This document shows positions 47,310 through 58,696 of a stretch of 64,000 nt of DNA, piece by piece. Under the pieces are notes generated by a model. It was given only the letters and a program-made list of their open reading frames with translations. It made no database searches and was not told where the DNA came from. The translations under genes and the position numbers were made by a program. Source of the stretch: Streptomyces sp. NRRL WC-3605 (lineage in GTDB: Bacteria > Actinomycetota > Actinomycetes > Streptomycetales > Streptomycetaceae); NCBI RefSeq assembly GCF_001509795.1, contig NZ_LLZN01000024.1, forward strand, positions 62,001 through 126,000, given 5' to 3'. How positions within the stretch are numbered: position 1 is the stretch's first letter; every line of letters starts with the position of its first letter.

Positions 47310-48356
47310 CTAGTGGTCGCGCCGCGCGGCGCGACCGGCGCGCCCACCTGGTGGGTGCCCGGAGCGCCCCCGGGCCGGGGCGGAGCCCGCGCGCCGCCGG
47401 ACCTGCTGCCGTACCTCCAGGAAGCGGCTCAGCGGATCCTCCGCGAACCGGCTCCACGGGTAGGACGTGGCGTAGGGCCCGATGAGCCGCAGCTGATCCA
47501 GGGCGTCCTCCCAGCGGCCGAGCTCGACCAGGACGTACGTGAGCTTGTTGCGCACGGCGGCGGGCCACGGGTCGGCCGCCGGGAAGCGGGCCGACAGCGC
47601 GACCGCCCGGTCGGCCGCCGCGTGCAGCCGCTCGACGGGTACGCCGGGGCCGCACCCGTCGTCCAGGTAGGCGAGCGCCGCCCGGGCGGGCAGCGCCTGG
47701 ACGAGGGAGTCGTCGGGGGAGTCCTGCGCGGCCCGGTCGGCGAAGTCCAGGCACTCGCGGTGGGAGCCGTGCCAGGAGGAGGCCAGGTAGCGCAGGGCGG
47801 CGACATGGCAGCCGTAGTGCAGCGGGGCGCGGCGCAGGGCCGCCTCCCACAGCTCCCCGAAGTAGGTGTGCCCGGCGCGGGAGCCGCGCGCGTGGTCCAG
47901 GGCGAGGCGCCAGGGCACCGGGTCGCGGTCGTCGGCGCGGGCGGCGGCGGTGATCAGCGGGCTCACCCCGCGCAGCAGCTCGGCACGGGCCGGGGACCGC
48001 CAGGCGTGGTCCACGGCGAGCTGGGCGCGCAGCAGCAGGACGTCCGGGTCGTCCGGGGCTGCCGCGTACCAGGCCTGCACCCACTCGGGCCGGGAGCGGG
48101 CGAAGGCGGCCAGCCGCAGGACGTACCGGTCGCGGTCCTCCCACCGGCCGTGCGCGCGGGTGGCGGCGAGGAGGTCCGCCGCGGCGCGGTGGGACCCCTG
48201 CCCGGCCGCGACCAGCGCGGGGCCCAGGCGGTCGTCGGGCGCGTCGAGGAGCACCTCGTCGTCGGCGGGGAGCCCGGCGGCGGGGTGCTGCGCTGAGGGC
48301 CCGGGCGTCCGTGACGCCCGGCCGAACGGGAGCAGCAGAGCCATGGTGTCGACCAT
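47310..48356 (-). CDS. Uncharacterised helical-repeat protein
   Basis: This is a 348-residue soluble protein rich in Ala, Leu, Arg and Trp. It has repeated helix pairs (for example RSRPEWVQAWYAAAPDDPDV, LGRWEDALDQLRLIG) that suggest TPR-like folding. I do not recognise a named family. The C-terminus is basic and Gly/Arg-rich. The start may be ATG 48356 or ATG 48344; an upstream frame to 48428 is possible. It ends 11 nt before the start of the Lon-domain gene, whose -10 would lie within its last codons. Confidence 0.75.
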   Translation of the reverse strand: MVDTMALLLPFGRASRTPGPSAQHPAAGLPADDEVLLDAPDDRLGPALVAAGQGSHRAAADLLAATRAHGRWEDRDRYVLRLAAFARSRPEWVQAWYAAAPDDPDVLLLRAQLAVDHAWRSPARAELLRGVSPLITAAARADDRDPVPWRLALDHARGSRAGHTYFGELWEAALRRAPLHYGCHVAALRYLASSWHGSHRECLDFADRAAQDSPDDSLVQALPARAALAYLDDGCGPGVPVERLHAAADRAVALSARFPAADPWPAAVRNKLTYVLVELGRWEDALDQLRLIGPYATSYPWSRFAEDPLSRFLEVRQQVRRRAGSAPARGRSGHPPGGRAGRAARRDH

Positions 48357-48444
48357 TGAAGGTCCGCAGGTCACACCGGCGCCAGAGGGAAAGGCCAAGA
48401 CGGCGAAAGTTGTACCGCCGTCGGTCAAGAACCGGTAAAGGTCA

Positions 48445-48460
48445 ACTGTTCAACAACAGT
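48445..48460. promoter_or_regulatory. Inverted repeat upstream of the helical-repeat gene
   Basis: ACTGTT (48445-48450) and AACAGT (48455-48460) are perfect arms around CAAC. They lie in the 169-nt gap before the gene that starts at 48356, with TTGACC-like sequences nearby. This is a possible operator. Confidence 0.35.
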
Positions 48461-48525
48461 CGGACATCCATGAAATCAGCTCACCGGTCGCACAGATCCC
48501 CACATCATCAAAAGCCCCACCGGGC

Positions 48526-50103
48526 TCAGCTGCGCCGCAGCGTCCGGGTCGCCCCCGCCGCCACCGTCGTCGCGAGGATCCAGCCCAGCAGGATCATCGC
48601 CGCCGCCAGCCACTGCCAGACACCGCTGAACTGCCAGAACCCCACCTGCCCCAGATCGATCACCGGCAGCAGCAGGTCCAGCGCGAACAACGTCGGGTTC
48701 CACGTCGGATGCTCGCCGCCCTTGATCGGCGGATGATCGGCGTACCCGAAGGCCACCGAGCCCGCCGCCCAGAGAATCGCCATCCACACCGCGGCCCGCC
48801 CGGGCCGATAGCCGTAGGCGACCATCCAGTCCTGGACGTACCCCCACAGCTTCCCGGCCGGGGGCAGCGTCTCGCGCCGCCGGCGCTGCTTGGCGAGCAG
48901 CACCTCGCGCGCGTCCTCGTCCTCGCCGCCCGCCCGCAGCACCGAGGCCAGCAGCTCGTACGGCTCCGGGTTGTACTCGGCGGTCGCGGCGGCCACCCAC
49001 TCCAGCCGCCGCTCCAGCGGGAACGGGCCGCGCGGCACCAGGTTCTCGTAGCTGAAGCCGCCCATGTGCAGCAGCCCCGGCCCCGGCCAGGCGTCCGCCC
49101 TGTCCATCAGGTTGACCACCCGCGCCCCCGACAGCAGCACCCGGCCCCGTTCCATCCGCTCCCCGAGGAAGCGCAGCTCCGGCGTCTGGACGCGGCGCAT
49201 CGACAGCTCCTGCTCGTCCGTGAAGACGAACCGGGCCCGCTCCAGGTCGACCGCGTCCCCGAACCGCCCGTCGTCCAGCCGCACCCCGCCCCGGCACTCG
49301 AACCGCTGCACCCGTGTCCCGCGCGCGGGGGTGCGCCCGCTCAGCAGCGGACTGCCGACGCCCGCCGGGGTCAGGTACAGGGTCCGCCCGACGGTCAGCT
49401 GGGGCGCGTTCAGCGCGAGCCGGGTGTACGGATTCACCAGCCGCGCCCCGCGAAGGCTCAGCGACACGCCGATGCTCGCGCCCCGCAGACTCAGCTCGCC
49501 GTGCGACTCCAGCATCTCGGCCTGGAGGTCCTGGCCGACGTTCATGCCGTCCCCGGCGATCGAACGGCCGCTGCGGTCCCGGTACACCACCGCCTGGCTG
49601 AGCAGCAGGTCCGTGCCGATGTGGGCGTCCGTGATCCGCACCCCGTTGTGGAAACGGCAGCGCGGCAGATGCAGATCGCCCTCGGTGTGCACCCGCGCCG
49701 CCTCCAGGCGCGGCACCGAGCAGTCCACCAGCCGCAGCGTGGTGAACCGCGCCTCCGGCAGCAGGACCTCCCGCTCGAAGCGGCAGCCGCGCATCTCGAC
49801 GTACGGCTCGACCGTGCCGCCCGCCAGGTCCAGCGCGCCGCTGACCTGCACTCCCACCAGCTTCAGCGAGGACACCCGGCCCGCCAGCGGGGGCGGCCCG
49901 TCCAGCAGCAGCCAGCACACGATGCGGGCCCGCACGGTCCGCTCGTCGCCCCAGGGGTGCCCGCCGTGCGGATCGTCGACGACCGTGTCGCCGCTGCTCA
50001 GGTCGTACACGCTGCCGTTGCGGAACGCCTGCCACATCCCGGCCTCGGCGGCGGTCAGATCGTCCGGCAGGTCCCCGTCCCGGATGCCGGCCCCCTCGGT
50101 CAC
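48526..50103 (-). CDS. Membrane protein with pentapeptide-like beta-helix repeats
   Basis: This 525-residue protein has an N-terminal region of about 330 residues. Short motifs recur roughly every 20-25 residues (for example GVQVSGALDLAGG, HTEGDLHLPRCRF, RITDAHIGTDLLL, LRGASIGVSLSLRGARL), which suggests a right-handed beta-helix related to pentapeptide-repeat folds. The C-terminal 130 residues hold two or three transmembrane helices. Function is unknown. GGAGG and GAAGG lie upstream of GTG 50103. It is divergent from hisD. Confidence 0.82.
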   Translation of the reverse strand: MTEGAGIRDGDLPDDLTAAEAGMWQAFRNGSVYDLSSGDTVVDDPHGGHPWGDERTVRARIVCWLLLDGPPPLAGRVSSLKLVGVQVSGALDLAGGTVEPYVEMRGCRFEREVLLPEARFTTLRLVDCSVPRLEAARVHTEGDLHLPRCRFHNGVRITDAHIGTDLLLSQAVVYRDRSGRSIAGDGMNVGQDLQAEMLESHGELSLRGASIGVSLSLRGARLVNPYTRLALNAPQLTVGRTLYLTPAGVGSPLLSGRTPARGTRVQRFECRGGVRLDDGRFGDAVDLERARFVFTDEQELSMRRVQTPELRFLGERMERGRVLLSGARVVNLMDRADAWPGPGLLHMGGFSYENLVPRGPFPLERRLEWVAAATAEYNPEPYELLASVLRAGGEDEDAREVLLAKQRRRRETLPPAGKLWGYVQDWMVAYGYRPGRAAVWMAILWAAGSVAFGYADHPPIKGGEHPTWNPTLFALDLLLPVIDLGQVGFWQFSGVWQWLAAAMILLGWILATTVAAGATRTLRRS

Positions 50104-50221
50104 GTCCTTCTCATCCTCCTCGGCTACTCGCGAGTCAGTGGCCCCGTACCACCGTCATGCCCGCTGAGTGACGCCCCGAACGCAAGACGTGAAGAGGATC
50201 TTCCGGGTTCCCGGACGCTCT

Positions 50222-50238
50222 GTATCAGCCATTGATAC
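50222..50238. promoter_or_regulatory. Perfect palindrome upstream of hisD
   Basis: GTATCA (50222-50227) and TGATAC (50233-50238) flank GCCAT in the 176-nt divergent gap between hisD and the membrane-protein gene. It lies about 29 nt upstream of the hisD -10-like GAGAAT, over the -35 region, and is well placed for a repressor or activator of the his operon. Confidence 0.5.
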
Positions 50239-50279
50239 GCGTCCCCGGTGCCGGACGCGGGTCTGAGAGAATTGGGTAC

Positions 50280-51605
50280 GTGATCTCCCGAATCGATCTG
50301 CGCGGCGACGCCCTCCCCGAGGGCCCCGCACTGCGCGACCTGCTGCCTCGAGCCGACTTCGACGTCTCGGCCGCCATGGAGAAGGTGCGTCCGATCTGCG
50401 AGGCCGTGCATCATCGGGGCGACGCGGCGCTGATCGACTTCGCCGAGAAGTTCGACGGGGTCCGGCTCGACCAGGTGCGGGTCCCCGCCGAGGCCCTGGA
50501 CAAGGCCCTCGCCGAGCTCGACCCGGCCGTACGCGCGGCCCTGGAGGAGTCCATCCGCCGCGCCCGGCTCGTCCACCGCGAGCAGCGCCGCACCGCGCAC
50601 ACCACCCAGGTCGTCCCCGGCGGCTCGGTCACCGAGAAGTGGGTGCCCGTCGACCGCGTCGGCCTGTACGCGCCGGGCGGCCGCTCGGTCTACCCGTCGT
50701 CCGTGATCATGAACGTCGTCCCGGCCCAGGAGGCCGGCGTCGAGTCGATCGCGCTCGCCTCCCCGGCCCAGGCCGAGTTCGGCGGGCTGCCGCACCCCAC
50801 GATCCTGGCCGCCTGCGCGCTGCTCGGCGTCGACGAGGTGTACGCCGCCGGCGGTGCCACCGCCGTCGCGATGTTCGCGTACGGCACGGAGTCCTGCCCG
50901 CCCGCCGACATGGTCACTGGCCCCGGCAACATCTGGGTCGCCGCCGCCAAGCGCTACTTCACCGGCAAGATCGGCATCGACGCCGAGGCCGGGCCCACCG
51001 AGATCGCGGTCCTCGCGGACTCCACGGCCGACCCGGTGCACGTCGCGTCCGACCTGATCAGCCAGGCCGAGCACGACCCGCTGGCCGCCGCCGTCCTCGT
51101 CACCGACTCCGTGGAGCTCGCGGACGCGGTGGAGAAGGAGCTGGAGCCGCAGGTCGCCGCCACCCGGCACATCGACGACCGGATCGTGCCCGCCCTGAAG
51201 GGCAGGCAGTCCGCGATCGTCCTCGTCGACGGCGTCGACGAGGGCCTGCGCGTCGTGGACGCGTACGGCGCCGAGCACCTGGAGATCCAGACCGCCGACG
51301 CCGCCGCCGTCGCGGACCGGGTACGCAACGCCGGCGCGATCTTCATCGGGCCCTGGGCGCCGGTCTCCCTCGGCGACTACGCGGCCGGCTCCAACCACGT
51401 CCTGCCCACCGGCGGCTGCGCCTGCCACTCCTCGGGCCTGTCCGTCCAGTCCTTCCTGCGCGGCATCCACATCGTGGACTACACCCGCGACGCGCTCGCC
51501 GAGGTCGCGCATCACGTCGTGACGCTGGCGGAGGCGGAGGATCTGCCGGCCCACGGCGCGGCGATCAAGGCACGGTTCGGCTGGAAGGTACCCGAGAGCA
51601 AGTGA
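50280..51605 (+). CDS. hisD: Histidinol dehydrogenase
   Basis: HisD oxidises L-histidinol to L-histidine in two NAD-dependent steps with a bound zinc. The 441-residue protein shows [62 protein letters not shown] and the NHVLPTGG segment, which carry the zinc and substrate residues. GTG 50280 follows GAGAAT (50267-50272) by 7 nt with no ribosome binding site, so a leaderless start is likely. It is the first gene of the his operon. Confidence 0.97.
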   Translation: MISRIDLRGDALPEGPALRDLLPRADFDVSAAMEKVRPICEAVHHRGDAALIDFAEKFDGVRLDQVRVPAEALDKALAELDPAVRAALEESIRRARLVHREQRRTAHTTQVVPGGSVTEKWVPVDRVGLYAPGGRSVYPSSVIMNVVPAQEAGVESIALASPAQAEFGGLPHPTILAACALLGVDEVYAAGGATAVAMFAYGTESCPPADMVTGPGNIWVAAAKRYFTGKIGIDAEAGPTEIAVLADSTADPVHVASDLISQAEHDPLAAAVLVTDSVELADAVEKELEPQVAATRHIDDRIVPALKGRQSAIVLVDGVDEGLRVVDAYGAEHLEIQTADAAAVADRVRNAGAIFIGPWAPVSLGDYAAGSNHVLPTGGCACHSSGLSVQSFLRGIHIVDYTRDALAEVAHHVVTLAEAEDLPAHGAAIKARFGWKVPESK

Positions 51606-52708
51606 CTGGCATCGACGATCTCCCGGTGCGGGACGAGCTGCGCGGCAAGTCCCCCTACGGAGCGCCCCAGCTGGACGTCCCCGTCCGGCTCAACACCAAC
51701 GAGAACCCCTACCCGCTGCCCGAGGCACTGGTCGAGCGGATCGCCGAGCGCGTCCGCGAGGCCGCCCGCGACCTCAACCGCTACCCCGACCGGGACGCGG
51801 TCGAGCTGCGCACCCGGCTCGCGGCGTACCTGACGGACACCTCCGGCCACCCGGTCGGCCTCGCCAACGTGTGGGCGGCCAACGGCTCCAACGAGGTCAT
51901 CCAGCAGCTGCTGCAGACCTTCGGCGGACCCGGCCGTACCGCGATCGGCTTCGAGCCGTCGTACTCGATGCACGCGCTCATCGCGCGCGGCACCGGCACC
52001 GGCTGGGTCTCCGGCCCCCGCAACGACGACTTCACGATCGACCTCGCCGCAGCCGAGAAGGCCGTCGCCGAGCACCGGCCCGACGTCGTCTTCATCACCA
52101 CGCCCAACAACCCCACCGGCAACGCGGTCCCGCGCGAGACCGTCCTCGCCCTGTACGAGGCCGCGCAGGCGGCGAAGCCGTCGATGGTCGTGGTCGACGA
52201 GGCGTACGTCGAGTTCAGCCACGGCGACTCGCTGCTGCCTCTGCTCGACGGGCGCCCCAACCTCGTCGTCTCCCGCACCATGTCCAAGGCGTTCGGCGCG
52301 GCGGGCCTGCGCCTCGGCTACCTCGCCGCCGACCCCGCCGTGGTCGACGCCGTCCAGCTCGTCCGGCTGCCGTACCACCTGTCGGCCGTCACCCAGGCGA
52401 CCGCCCTGGCCGCCCTGGAGCACACCGGCACACTGCTGAAGTACGTCGAGCAGCTGAAGGCCGAACGCGACCGGCTGGTCACCGAACTGCTCGCCATCGG
52501 CTACGAGGTCACCGCCTCGGACGCCAACTTCGTGCAGTTCGGACGGTTCGACGACGCGCACGCCGTCTGGCGGCAGATCCTCGACCGGGGCGTCCTGGTC
52601 CGGGACAACGGCGTACCCGGCTGGCTGCGGGTCACCGCCGGCACCCCCGAAGAGAACGACGCGTTCCTCGACGCGGTCCGTGAAGTCAAGAAGGAGCAGA
52701 GCGCATGA
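51602..52708 (+). CDS. hisC: Histidinol-phosphate aminotransferase
   Basis: This 368-residue class I/II PLP aminotransferase converts imidazole acetol phosphate and glutamate to histidinol phosphate. Family motifs are [48 protein letters not shown] and [17 protein letters not shown] with the PLP lysine. GTG 51602 overlaps the hisD stop (GTGA); its own stop overlaps hisB. Confidence 0.96.
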   Translation: MTGIDDLPVRDELRGKSPYGAPQLDVPVRLNTNENPYPLPEALVERIAERVREAARDLNRYPDRDAVELRTRLAAYLTDTSGHPVGLANVWAANGSNEVIQQLLQTFGGPGRTAIGFEPSYSMHALIARGTGTGWVSGPRNDDFTIDLAAAEKAVAEHRPDVVFITTPNNPTGNAVPRETVLALYEAAQAAKPSMVVVDEAYVEFSHGDSLLPLLDGRPNLVVSRTMSKAFGAAGLRLGYLAADPAVVDAVQLVRLPYHLSAVTQATALAALEHTGTLLKYVEQLKAERDRLVTELLAIGYEVTASDANFVQFGRFDDAHAVWRQILDRGVLVRDNGVPGWLRVTAGTPEENDAFLDAVREVKKEQSA

Positions 52709-53298
52709 ACCGCGTAGGACGCATAGAGCGGGTGACGAAGGAGACCTCGGTCCTCGTCGAGATCGACCTCGACGGGTCCGGCAAGGTCGACGTGGCGACC
52801 GGCGTCGGCTTCTACGACCACATGCTCGACCAGCTCGGCCGCCACGGCCTGTTCGACCTCACGGTCAAGACCGAGGGCGACCTGCACATCGACTCCCACC
52901 ACACCATCGAGGACACCGCCCTCGCGCTGGGCGCCGCCTTCAAGCAGGCCCTCGGCGACAAGGTGGGCATCTACCGCTTCGGCAACTGCACGGTCCCGCT
53001 GGACGAGTCCCTCGCCCAGGTCACCGTCGACCTCTCCGGCCGCCCCTACCTCGTGCACACCGAGCCCGAGAACATGGCGCCGATGATCGGCGAGTACGAC
53101 ACCACGATGACCCGGCACATCCTGGAGTCCTTCGTGGCGCAGGCGCAGATCGCCCTGCACGTGCACGTGCCCTACGGACGCAACGCCCACCACATCGTGG
53201 AGTGCCAGTTCAAGGCCCTCGCCCGCGCACTGCGCTACGCCTCCGAACGCGACCCGCGCGCGGCCGGCATCCTGCCGTCGACGAAGGGCGCGCTGTAA
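52705..53298 (+). CDS. hisB: Imidazoleglycerol-phosphate dehydratase
   Basis: This is a monofunctional 197-residue dehydratase, without the phosphatase domain found in E. coli HisB. The Mn-binding His clusters are visible as [37 protein letters not shown] and the acidic residues around them. It converts imidazole glycerol phosphate to imidazole acetol phosphate. ATG 52705 overlaps the hisC stop. A histidinol phosphatase must be encoded elsewhere. Confidence 0.97.
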   Translation: MNRVGRIERVTKETSVLVEIDLDGSGKVDVATGVGFYDHMLDQLGRHGLFDLTVKTEGDLHIDSHHTIEDTALALGAAFKQALGDKVGIYRFGNCTVPLDESLAQVTVDLSGRPYLVHTEPENMAPMIGEYDTTMTRHILESFVAQAQIALHVHVPYGRNAHHIVECQFKALARALRYASERDPRAAGILPSTKGAL

Positions 53299-53302
53299 CC
53301 CC

Positions 53303-53467
53303 ATGAACGGGCTGTCCACCATCCTGATCGTCGTCGGCCTGTTCCTGGTCGGCGGCATCATCTCCTTCGCCAAGCAGCAGATGCCCAAGAGCCTCATCGT
53401 GCTGCTCTCCATCAGTGCCGCGCTGTGCCTCGTCGCCGGCGTCTTGAGGCTGGAGGTGTGGAATTGA
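53303..53467 (+). CDS. Small membrane protein within the his operon
   Basis: This 54-residue frame ([20 protein letters not shown] at its start) forms two hydrophobic helices separated by [10 protein letters not shown] and ends LRLEVWN. It starts 4 nt after the hisB stop and its TGA overlaps the hisH TTG start (TTGA), so it is clearly part of the translated operon. I recall similar small proteins at this position in Streptomyces his operons. No function is known. Confidence 0.8.
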   Translation: MNGLSTILIVVGLFLVGGIISFAKQQMPKSLIVLLSISAALCLVAGVLRLEVWN

Positions 53468-54102
53468 CCAGCAAGAACGTCGTGGTCTTCGACTACGGCT
53501 TCGGCAACGTACGCTCCGCCGAGCGGGCCCTCGCCCGCGCCGGCGCGGACGTCGAGATCACCCGTGACTTCGACAAGGCCATGAACGCCGACGGGCTGCT
53601 CGTGCCCGGCGTCGGCGCCTTCGCCGCCTGTATGCAGGGGCTCACCGACGCCCGCGGGGACTGGATCATCGACCGGCGGCTGTCCGGCGGCCGCCCCGTC
53701 ATGGGCATCTGCGTCGGCATGCAGATCCTGTTCGCGCGCGGCATCGAGCACGGCGTCGAGGCCGAGGGCCTGGGCGAGTGGCCGGGCTCGGTCGAGCCGC
53801 TGCAGGCCGACATCGTGCCCCACATGGGCTGGAACACGGTCGAGGCGGCGGGCGGCAGCGAGCTGTTCGCCGGCCTGGACGCCGACGCGCGCTTCTACTT
53901 CGTGCACTCCTACGCCGTGCACGACTGGAGCTTCCAGACCGAGAACCCGTTGATGACCGCCCCCAAGGTCACCTGGTCGACGCACGGCAAGCCGTTCGTG
54001 GCCGCCGTGGAGAACGGCGCCCTGTGGGCCACGCAGTTCCACCCCGAGAAGTCCGGCGACGCCGGCGCGCAGCTGCTCACCAACTGGATCGGAAGCCTGT
54101 AG
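53464..54102 (+). CDS. hisH: Imidazole glycerol phosphate synthase, glutaminase subunit
   Basis: HisH releases ammonia from glutamine for HisF. The 212-residue class I amidotransferase has the nucleophile Cys83 in GICVGMQ and the His193/Glu195 pair in HPEKSG. TTG 53464 is chosen as the start because GGAGG (53452-53456) is 7 nt upstream and it overlaps the preceding stop. GTG 53458 would sit directly against the ribosome binding site. Confidence 0.95.
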   Translation: MTSKNVVVFDYGFGNVRSAERALARAGADVEITRDFDKAMNADGLLVPGVGAFAACMQGLTDARGDWIIDRRLSGGRPVMGICVGMQILFARGIEHGVEAEGLGEWPGSVEPLQADIVPHMGWNTVEAAGGSELFAGLDADARFYFVHSYAVHDWSFQTENPLMTAPKVTWSTHGKPFVAAVENGALWATQFHPEKSGDAGAQLLTNWIGSL

Positions 54103-54106
54103 AGAC

Positions 54107-54832
54107 ATGGCCAAGCTCGAACTCCTCCCCGCCGTCGACGTCCGCGACGGCCAGGCCGTCCGCCTCGTGCACGGCGAGTCCGGCACCGAGACCTCCTACG
54201 GCTCCCCGCTGGAGGCCGCCCTCGCCTGGCAGCGTTCCGGCGCCGAGTGGCTGCACCTGGTCGACCTGGACGCCGCGTTCGGCACCGGTGACAACCGCGA
54301 GCTGATCGCGGAGGTCGCGAAGGCCATGGACATCAAGGTGGAGCTGTCCGGCGGCATCCGCGACGACGCCTCCCTCGCCGCCGCGCTCGCCACCGGCTGC
54401 ACCCGCGTCAACCTCGGCACGGCCGCCCTGGAGAGCCCCGAGTGGGTCGCCAAGGTGATCGCCGAGCACGGCGACAAGATCGCGGTCGGCCTGGACGTGC
54501 GCGGGACCACCCTGCGCGGCCGCGGCTGGACCCGCGACGGCGGCGACCTCTACGAGACGCTGGAGCGCCTCGACAAGGAGGGCTGCGCGCGGTACGTCGT
54601 CACCGACATCGCCAAGGACGGCACCCTCCAGGGCCCCAACCTGGAGCTGCTGAAGAACGTCTGCGCGGCCACGGACCGCCCCGTCGTCGCCTCCGGCGGC
54701 GTGTCCTCGCTGGACGACCTGCGGGCCATCGCCGAGCTGGTCCCGCTCGGCGTCGAGGGCTCCATCGTCGGCAAGGCGCTGTACGCGAAGGCGTTCACGC
54801 TGGAGGAGGCCCTGGAGGCCGTGGCGTCATGA
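54107..54832 (+). CDS. priA: Phosphoribosyl isomerase A (HisA/TrpF bifunctional PriA)
   Basis: This 241-residue TIM barrel isomerises ProFAR in histidine synthesis. In actinobacteria the same enzyme isomerises phosphoribosyl anthranilate in tryptophan synthesis. Asp11 in [10 protein letters not shown] is the general base, and [15 protein letters not shown] carries the second catalytic Asp. No separate trpF lies in the trp genes of this window, which supports the dual role. It begins 4 nt after hisH and overlaps the ridA-like gene. Confidence 0.94.
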   Translation: MAKLELLPAVDVRDGQAVRLVHGESGTETSYGSPLEAALAWQRSGAEWLHLVDLDAAFGTGDNRELIAEVAKAMDIKVELSGGIRDDASLAAALATGCTRVNLGTAALESPEWVAKVIAEHGDKIAVGLDVRGTTLRGRGWTRDGGDLYETLERLDKEGCARYVVTDIAKDGTLQGPNLELLKNVCAATDRPVVASGGVSSLDDLRAIAELVPLGVEGSIVGKALYAKAFTLEEALEAVAS

Positions 54833-55233
54833 CCTCCGAGCCCGTGCGGCGCGTGCGCGGCGGCAGCCCCTGGGAGGAGTCCTTCGGGTTCGCGCGCGCC
54901 GTCGCGGCCGGCGACCGCGTGCTGGTGGGCGGCACCACCGCCTTCCGGGGGTCGGCGCTGTACGGGGAGGGCGACCCGTACGAGCAGGCCAGGGTGGCCT
55001 TCGCCGGCGCGCTGGAGGCGATCGCGGAGTTCGGGCTCGGCCCCGAGTCGGTCGTCCGCACCCGGATGTACCTGAGCCACCAGCGGGACGTGGACGAGGT
55101 GGGCCGCGCCCACAAGGAGATCTTCGGCCAGGTGCGCCCCGTCACGACCCTGCTGGTCGTGGAGGGGTTCGTCGACCCGCGCATCCTGGTCGAAGTAGAG
55201 CTAGAGGCATACAGAGGAGCCGTGGAGCAATGA
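54829..55233 (+). CDS. RidA/YjgF-family protein
   Basis: This 134-residue protein has the RidA fold. [20 protein letters not shown] and [19 protein letters not shown] fit the family, the latter with the conserved Arg. RidA enzymes hydrolyse reactive enamines and imines that leak from PLP enzymes. The gene is locked in the his operon by ATGA overlaps with priA upstream and hisF downstream. That points to a job in this pathway, but the substrate is not known. Confidence 0.9.
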   Translation: MTSEPVRRVRGGSPWEESFGFARAVAAGDRVLVGGTTAFRGSALYGEGDPYEQARVAFAGALEAIAEFGLGPESVVRTRMYLSHQRDVDEVGRAHKEIFGQVRPVTTLLVVEGFVDPRILVEVELEAYRGAVEQ

Positions 55234-55985
55234 CCCTGGCGGTCCGAGTCATCCCCTGCCTGGACGTGGACAACGGCCGGGTCGTCAAGGGCGTCAACTT
55301 CCAGAACCTGCGCGACGCGGGCGACCCCGTCGAGATGGCCAAGGTGTACGACGCCGAGGGCGCCGACGAGCTGACGTTCCTGGACATCACCGCCTCCTCG
55401 GGCAACCGGGAGACGACGTACGACGTGGTGCGCCGCACCGCCGAGCAGGTGTTCATCCCGCTCACCGTCGGCGGCGGCGTGCGCACCGCCGAGGACGTGG
55501 ACAAGCTGCTGCGCGCCGGCGCGGACAAGGTGGGCGTCAACACGGCCGCCATCGCCCGCCCCGACCTCATCCGGGAGATCGCCGAGCGCTTCGGCCGCCA
55601 GGTCCTGGTCCTCTCGGTGGACGCCCGCCGCACCCCCGAGGGCACCTTCGAGGTCACCACGCACGGCGGCCGCAAGGGCACCGGCATCGACGCCGTCGAG
55701 TGGGCGCACCGCGCGGCCGAGCTGGGCGCCGGCGAGATACTGCTGAACTCGATGGACGCCGACGGCACCAAGGACGGCTACGACCTGGAGATGATCCGGG
55801 CCGTCCGCAAGCACGTCACGATCCCGGTGATCGCCTCCGGTGGCGCCGGCAAGCTCGCCGACTTCACCCCGGCCGTCGAGGCGGGCGCCGACGCCGTCCT
55901 GGCGGCCTCGGTCTTCCACTTCGGCGACCTCAGGATCGGCCAGGTCAAGGACGCGTTGCGCGGCGCCGGGCACCCGATCCGCTGA
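55230..55985 (+). CDS. hisF: Imidazole glycerol phosphate synthase, cyclase subunit
   Basis: HisF uses HisH-derived ammonia to turn PRFAR into imidazole glycerol phosphate and AICAR. The 251-residue TIM barrel has the catalytic Asp12 in [10 protein letters not shown] and Asp131 in LSVDARR, plus the phosphate-binding VIASGGAGK. It is the last gene of the operon and converges with the TIGR03085 gene after a 26-nt gap. Confidence 0.97.
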   Translation: MTLAVRVIPCLDVDNGRVVKGVNFQNLRDAGDPVEMAKVYDAEGADELTFLDITASSGNRETTYDVVRRTAEQVFIPLTVGGGVRTAEDVDKLLRAGADKVGVNTAAIARPDLIREIAERFGRQVLVLSVDARRTPEGTFEVTTHGGRKGTGIDAVEWAHRAAELGAGEILLNSMDADGTKDGYDLEMIRAVRKHVTIPVIASGGAGKLADFTPAVEAGADAVLAASVFHFGDLRIGQVKDALRGAGHPIR

Positions 55986-56011
55986 CCCGGCCCGACTCTC
56001 TGCAACACCCT

Positions 56012-56647
56012 TTAGATCCCGAGCTGCTTCGTCTCGTGCAGTTTCGCGATCGCGTCCTTGTCGCCGTCCAGTTCGACCTTCGCGGCGCTCTGGCGGCCGT
56101 AGGCGAAGAGGAGCAGTTCGGAGGGGTCACCGGTGACCGTGACCACCGGGGTGCCCCGGTGGGCGACCACCGTCTGGCCGTCGGGGCGGCGCAGCACCAG
56201 GCCCGTCGGGGCGCCCCGGCCCATCAGGCGGGCGGCGCGCTCCAGTCGGGACCACAGGGCGTCCTGGAACACCGGGTCCAGCTCGCGGGGCGTCCAGTCC
56301 GGCTGCGCCCGGCGGACGTCCTCCGTGTGGACGTAGAACTCGATGGTGTTCGACGCCTCGTCGATCTGCTTGAGCTGGAAGGGCGAGAAGCGCGGCGGGC
56401 CGGTGCGGATGAGCTGGATCAGCTCCTCGTACGGCTTCGCCGCGAACTCCTCCATCGCCTTGTCCAGGCGCGGGCCGAGCTGCTTGATCAGCATGGCGGC
56501 GGCCGCGTCGGGCCGGCGCTCGCGCACCACCACGTGCGCCGCGAGGTCACGGGTGCGCCAGCCCTCGCAGAGCGTCGGGGCCTCAGGACCCTCGGCCTCC
56601 AAGAGATCGGCCAGGAGGAGTCGTTCACGCTGTGCGAAGGTCGACAT
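56012..56647 (-). CDS. TIGR03085-family (DinB/mycothiol isomerase-like) protein
   Basis: This 211-residue protein has the N-terminal helical fold of mycothiol-dependent maleylpyruvate isomerase and DinB proteins. [24 protein letters not shown] and [19 protein letters not shown] hold the metal-binding His pattern, and [16 protein letters not shown] is the middle motif. Its reaction is unknown; a mycothiol-related role is possible. TAGGCT (56654-56659, minus) ends 6 nt before ATG 56647 with no ribosome binding site, a leaderless candidate. Confidence 0.88.
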   Translation of the reverse strand: MSTFAQRERLLLADLLEAEGPEAPTLCEGWRTRDLAAHVVVRERRPDAAAAMLIKQLGPRLDKAMEEFAAKPYEELIQLIRTGPPRFSPFQLKQIDEASNTIEFYVHTEDVRRAQPDWTPRELDPVFQDALWSRLERAARLMGRGAPTGLVLRRPDGQTVVAHRGTPVVTVTGDPSELLLFAYGRQSAAKVELDGDKDAIAKLHETKQLGI

Positions 56648-56730
56648 GGTGTCAGCCTACGACCGCGTACCGGGTCCGCCCAGTGGACGCCCGCCCGGAG
56701 CAGCCGGCCGCGCGCGGCACAATGGCAGGC

Positions 56731-57129
56731 ATGACCACCAGCACGCCCCGCACGCCCAGTGGGCTGGACCCGGAGATCGCCGCACGCCTCAAGCGCAGCG
56801 CGGACGGACTCCTGCCCGCCATCGCCCAGCAGTACGACACCCGCGAGGTGCTGATGCTCGGCTGGATGGACGACGAGGCGCTGCACCGCACCCTCACCAC
56901 CGGCCGCTGCACCTACTGGTCGCGCAGCCGGCAGGAGTACTGGGTCAAGGGCGACACCTCGGGGCACGTCCAGTGGGTGAAGTCGGTCGCTCTAGACTGC
57001 GACGCCGACACGCTCCTCGTACAGGTCGACCAGATCGGCGCCGCCTGCCACACCGGCGCCCGGACCTGCTTCGACGCGGACGTGCTCCTCGGCGACGCCG
57101 GTTCCGCCGCGGCCGCCGCGGATCAGTAG
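56731..57129 (+). CDS. hisI: Phosphoribosyl-AMP cyclohydrolase
   Basis: HisI opens the purine ring of phosphoribosyl-AMP, the third step of histidine synthesis. The 132-residue monofunctional enzyme has [35 protein letters not shown], the Asp-rich LDCDADTLL and the zinc motif [10 protein letters not shown]. It is away from the main his operon and beside trpE. CACAAT (56718-56723) ends 7 nt before ATG 56731, which suggests a leaderless mRNA. Confidence 0.96.
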   Translation: MTTSTPRTPSGLDPEIAARLKRSADGLLPAIAQQYDTREVLMLGWMDDEALHRTLTTGRCTYWSRSRQEYWVKGDTSGHVQWVKSVALDCDADTLLVQVDQIGAACHTGARTCFDADVLLGDAGSAAAAADQ

Positions 57130-57140
57130 GGTCGGCGGCC

Positions 57141-58616
<1,476 letters not shown>

Positions 58617-58696
58617 GCCGCCTGGGCGGCCACGTGGCGTCAGTCACCCGAACCCCGGGTCACCGTTCGGGCGGGGTTCGGGTGATAGTGGAGTAC

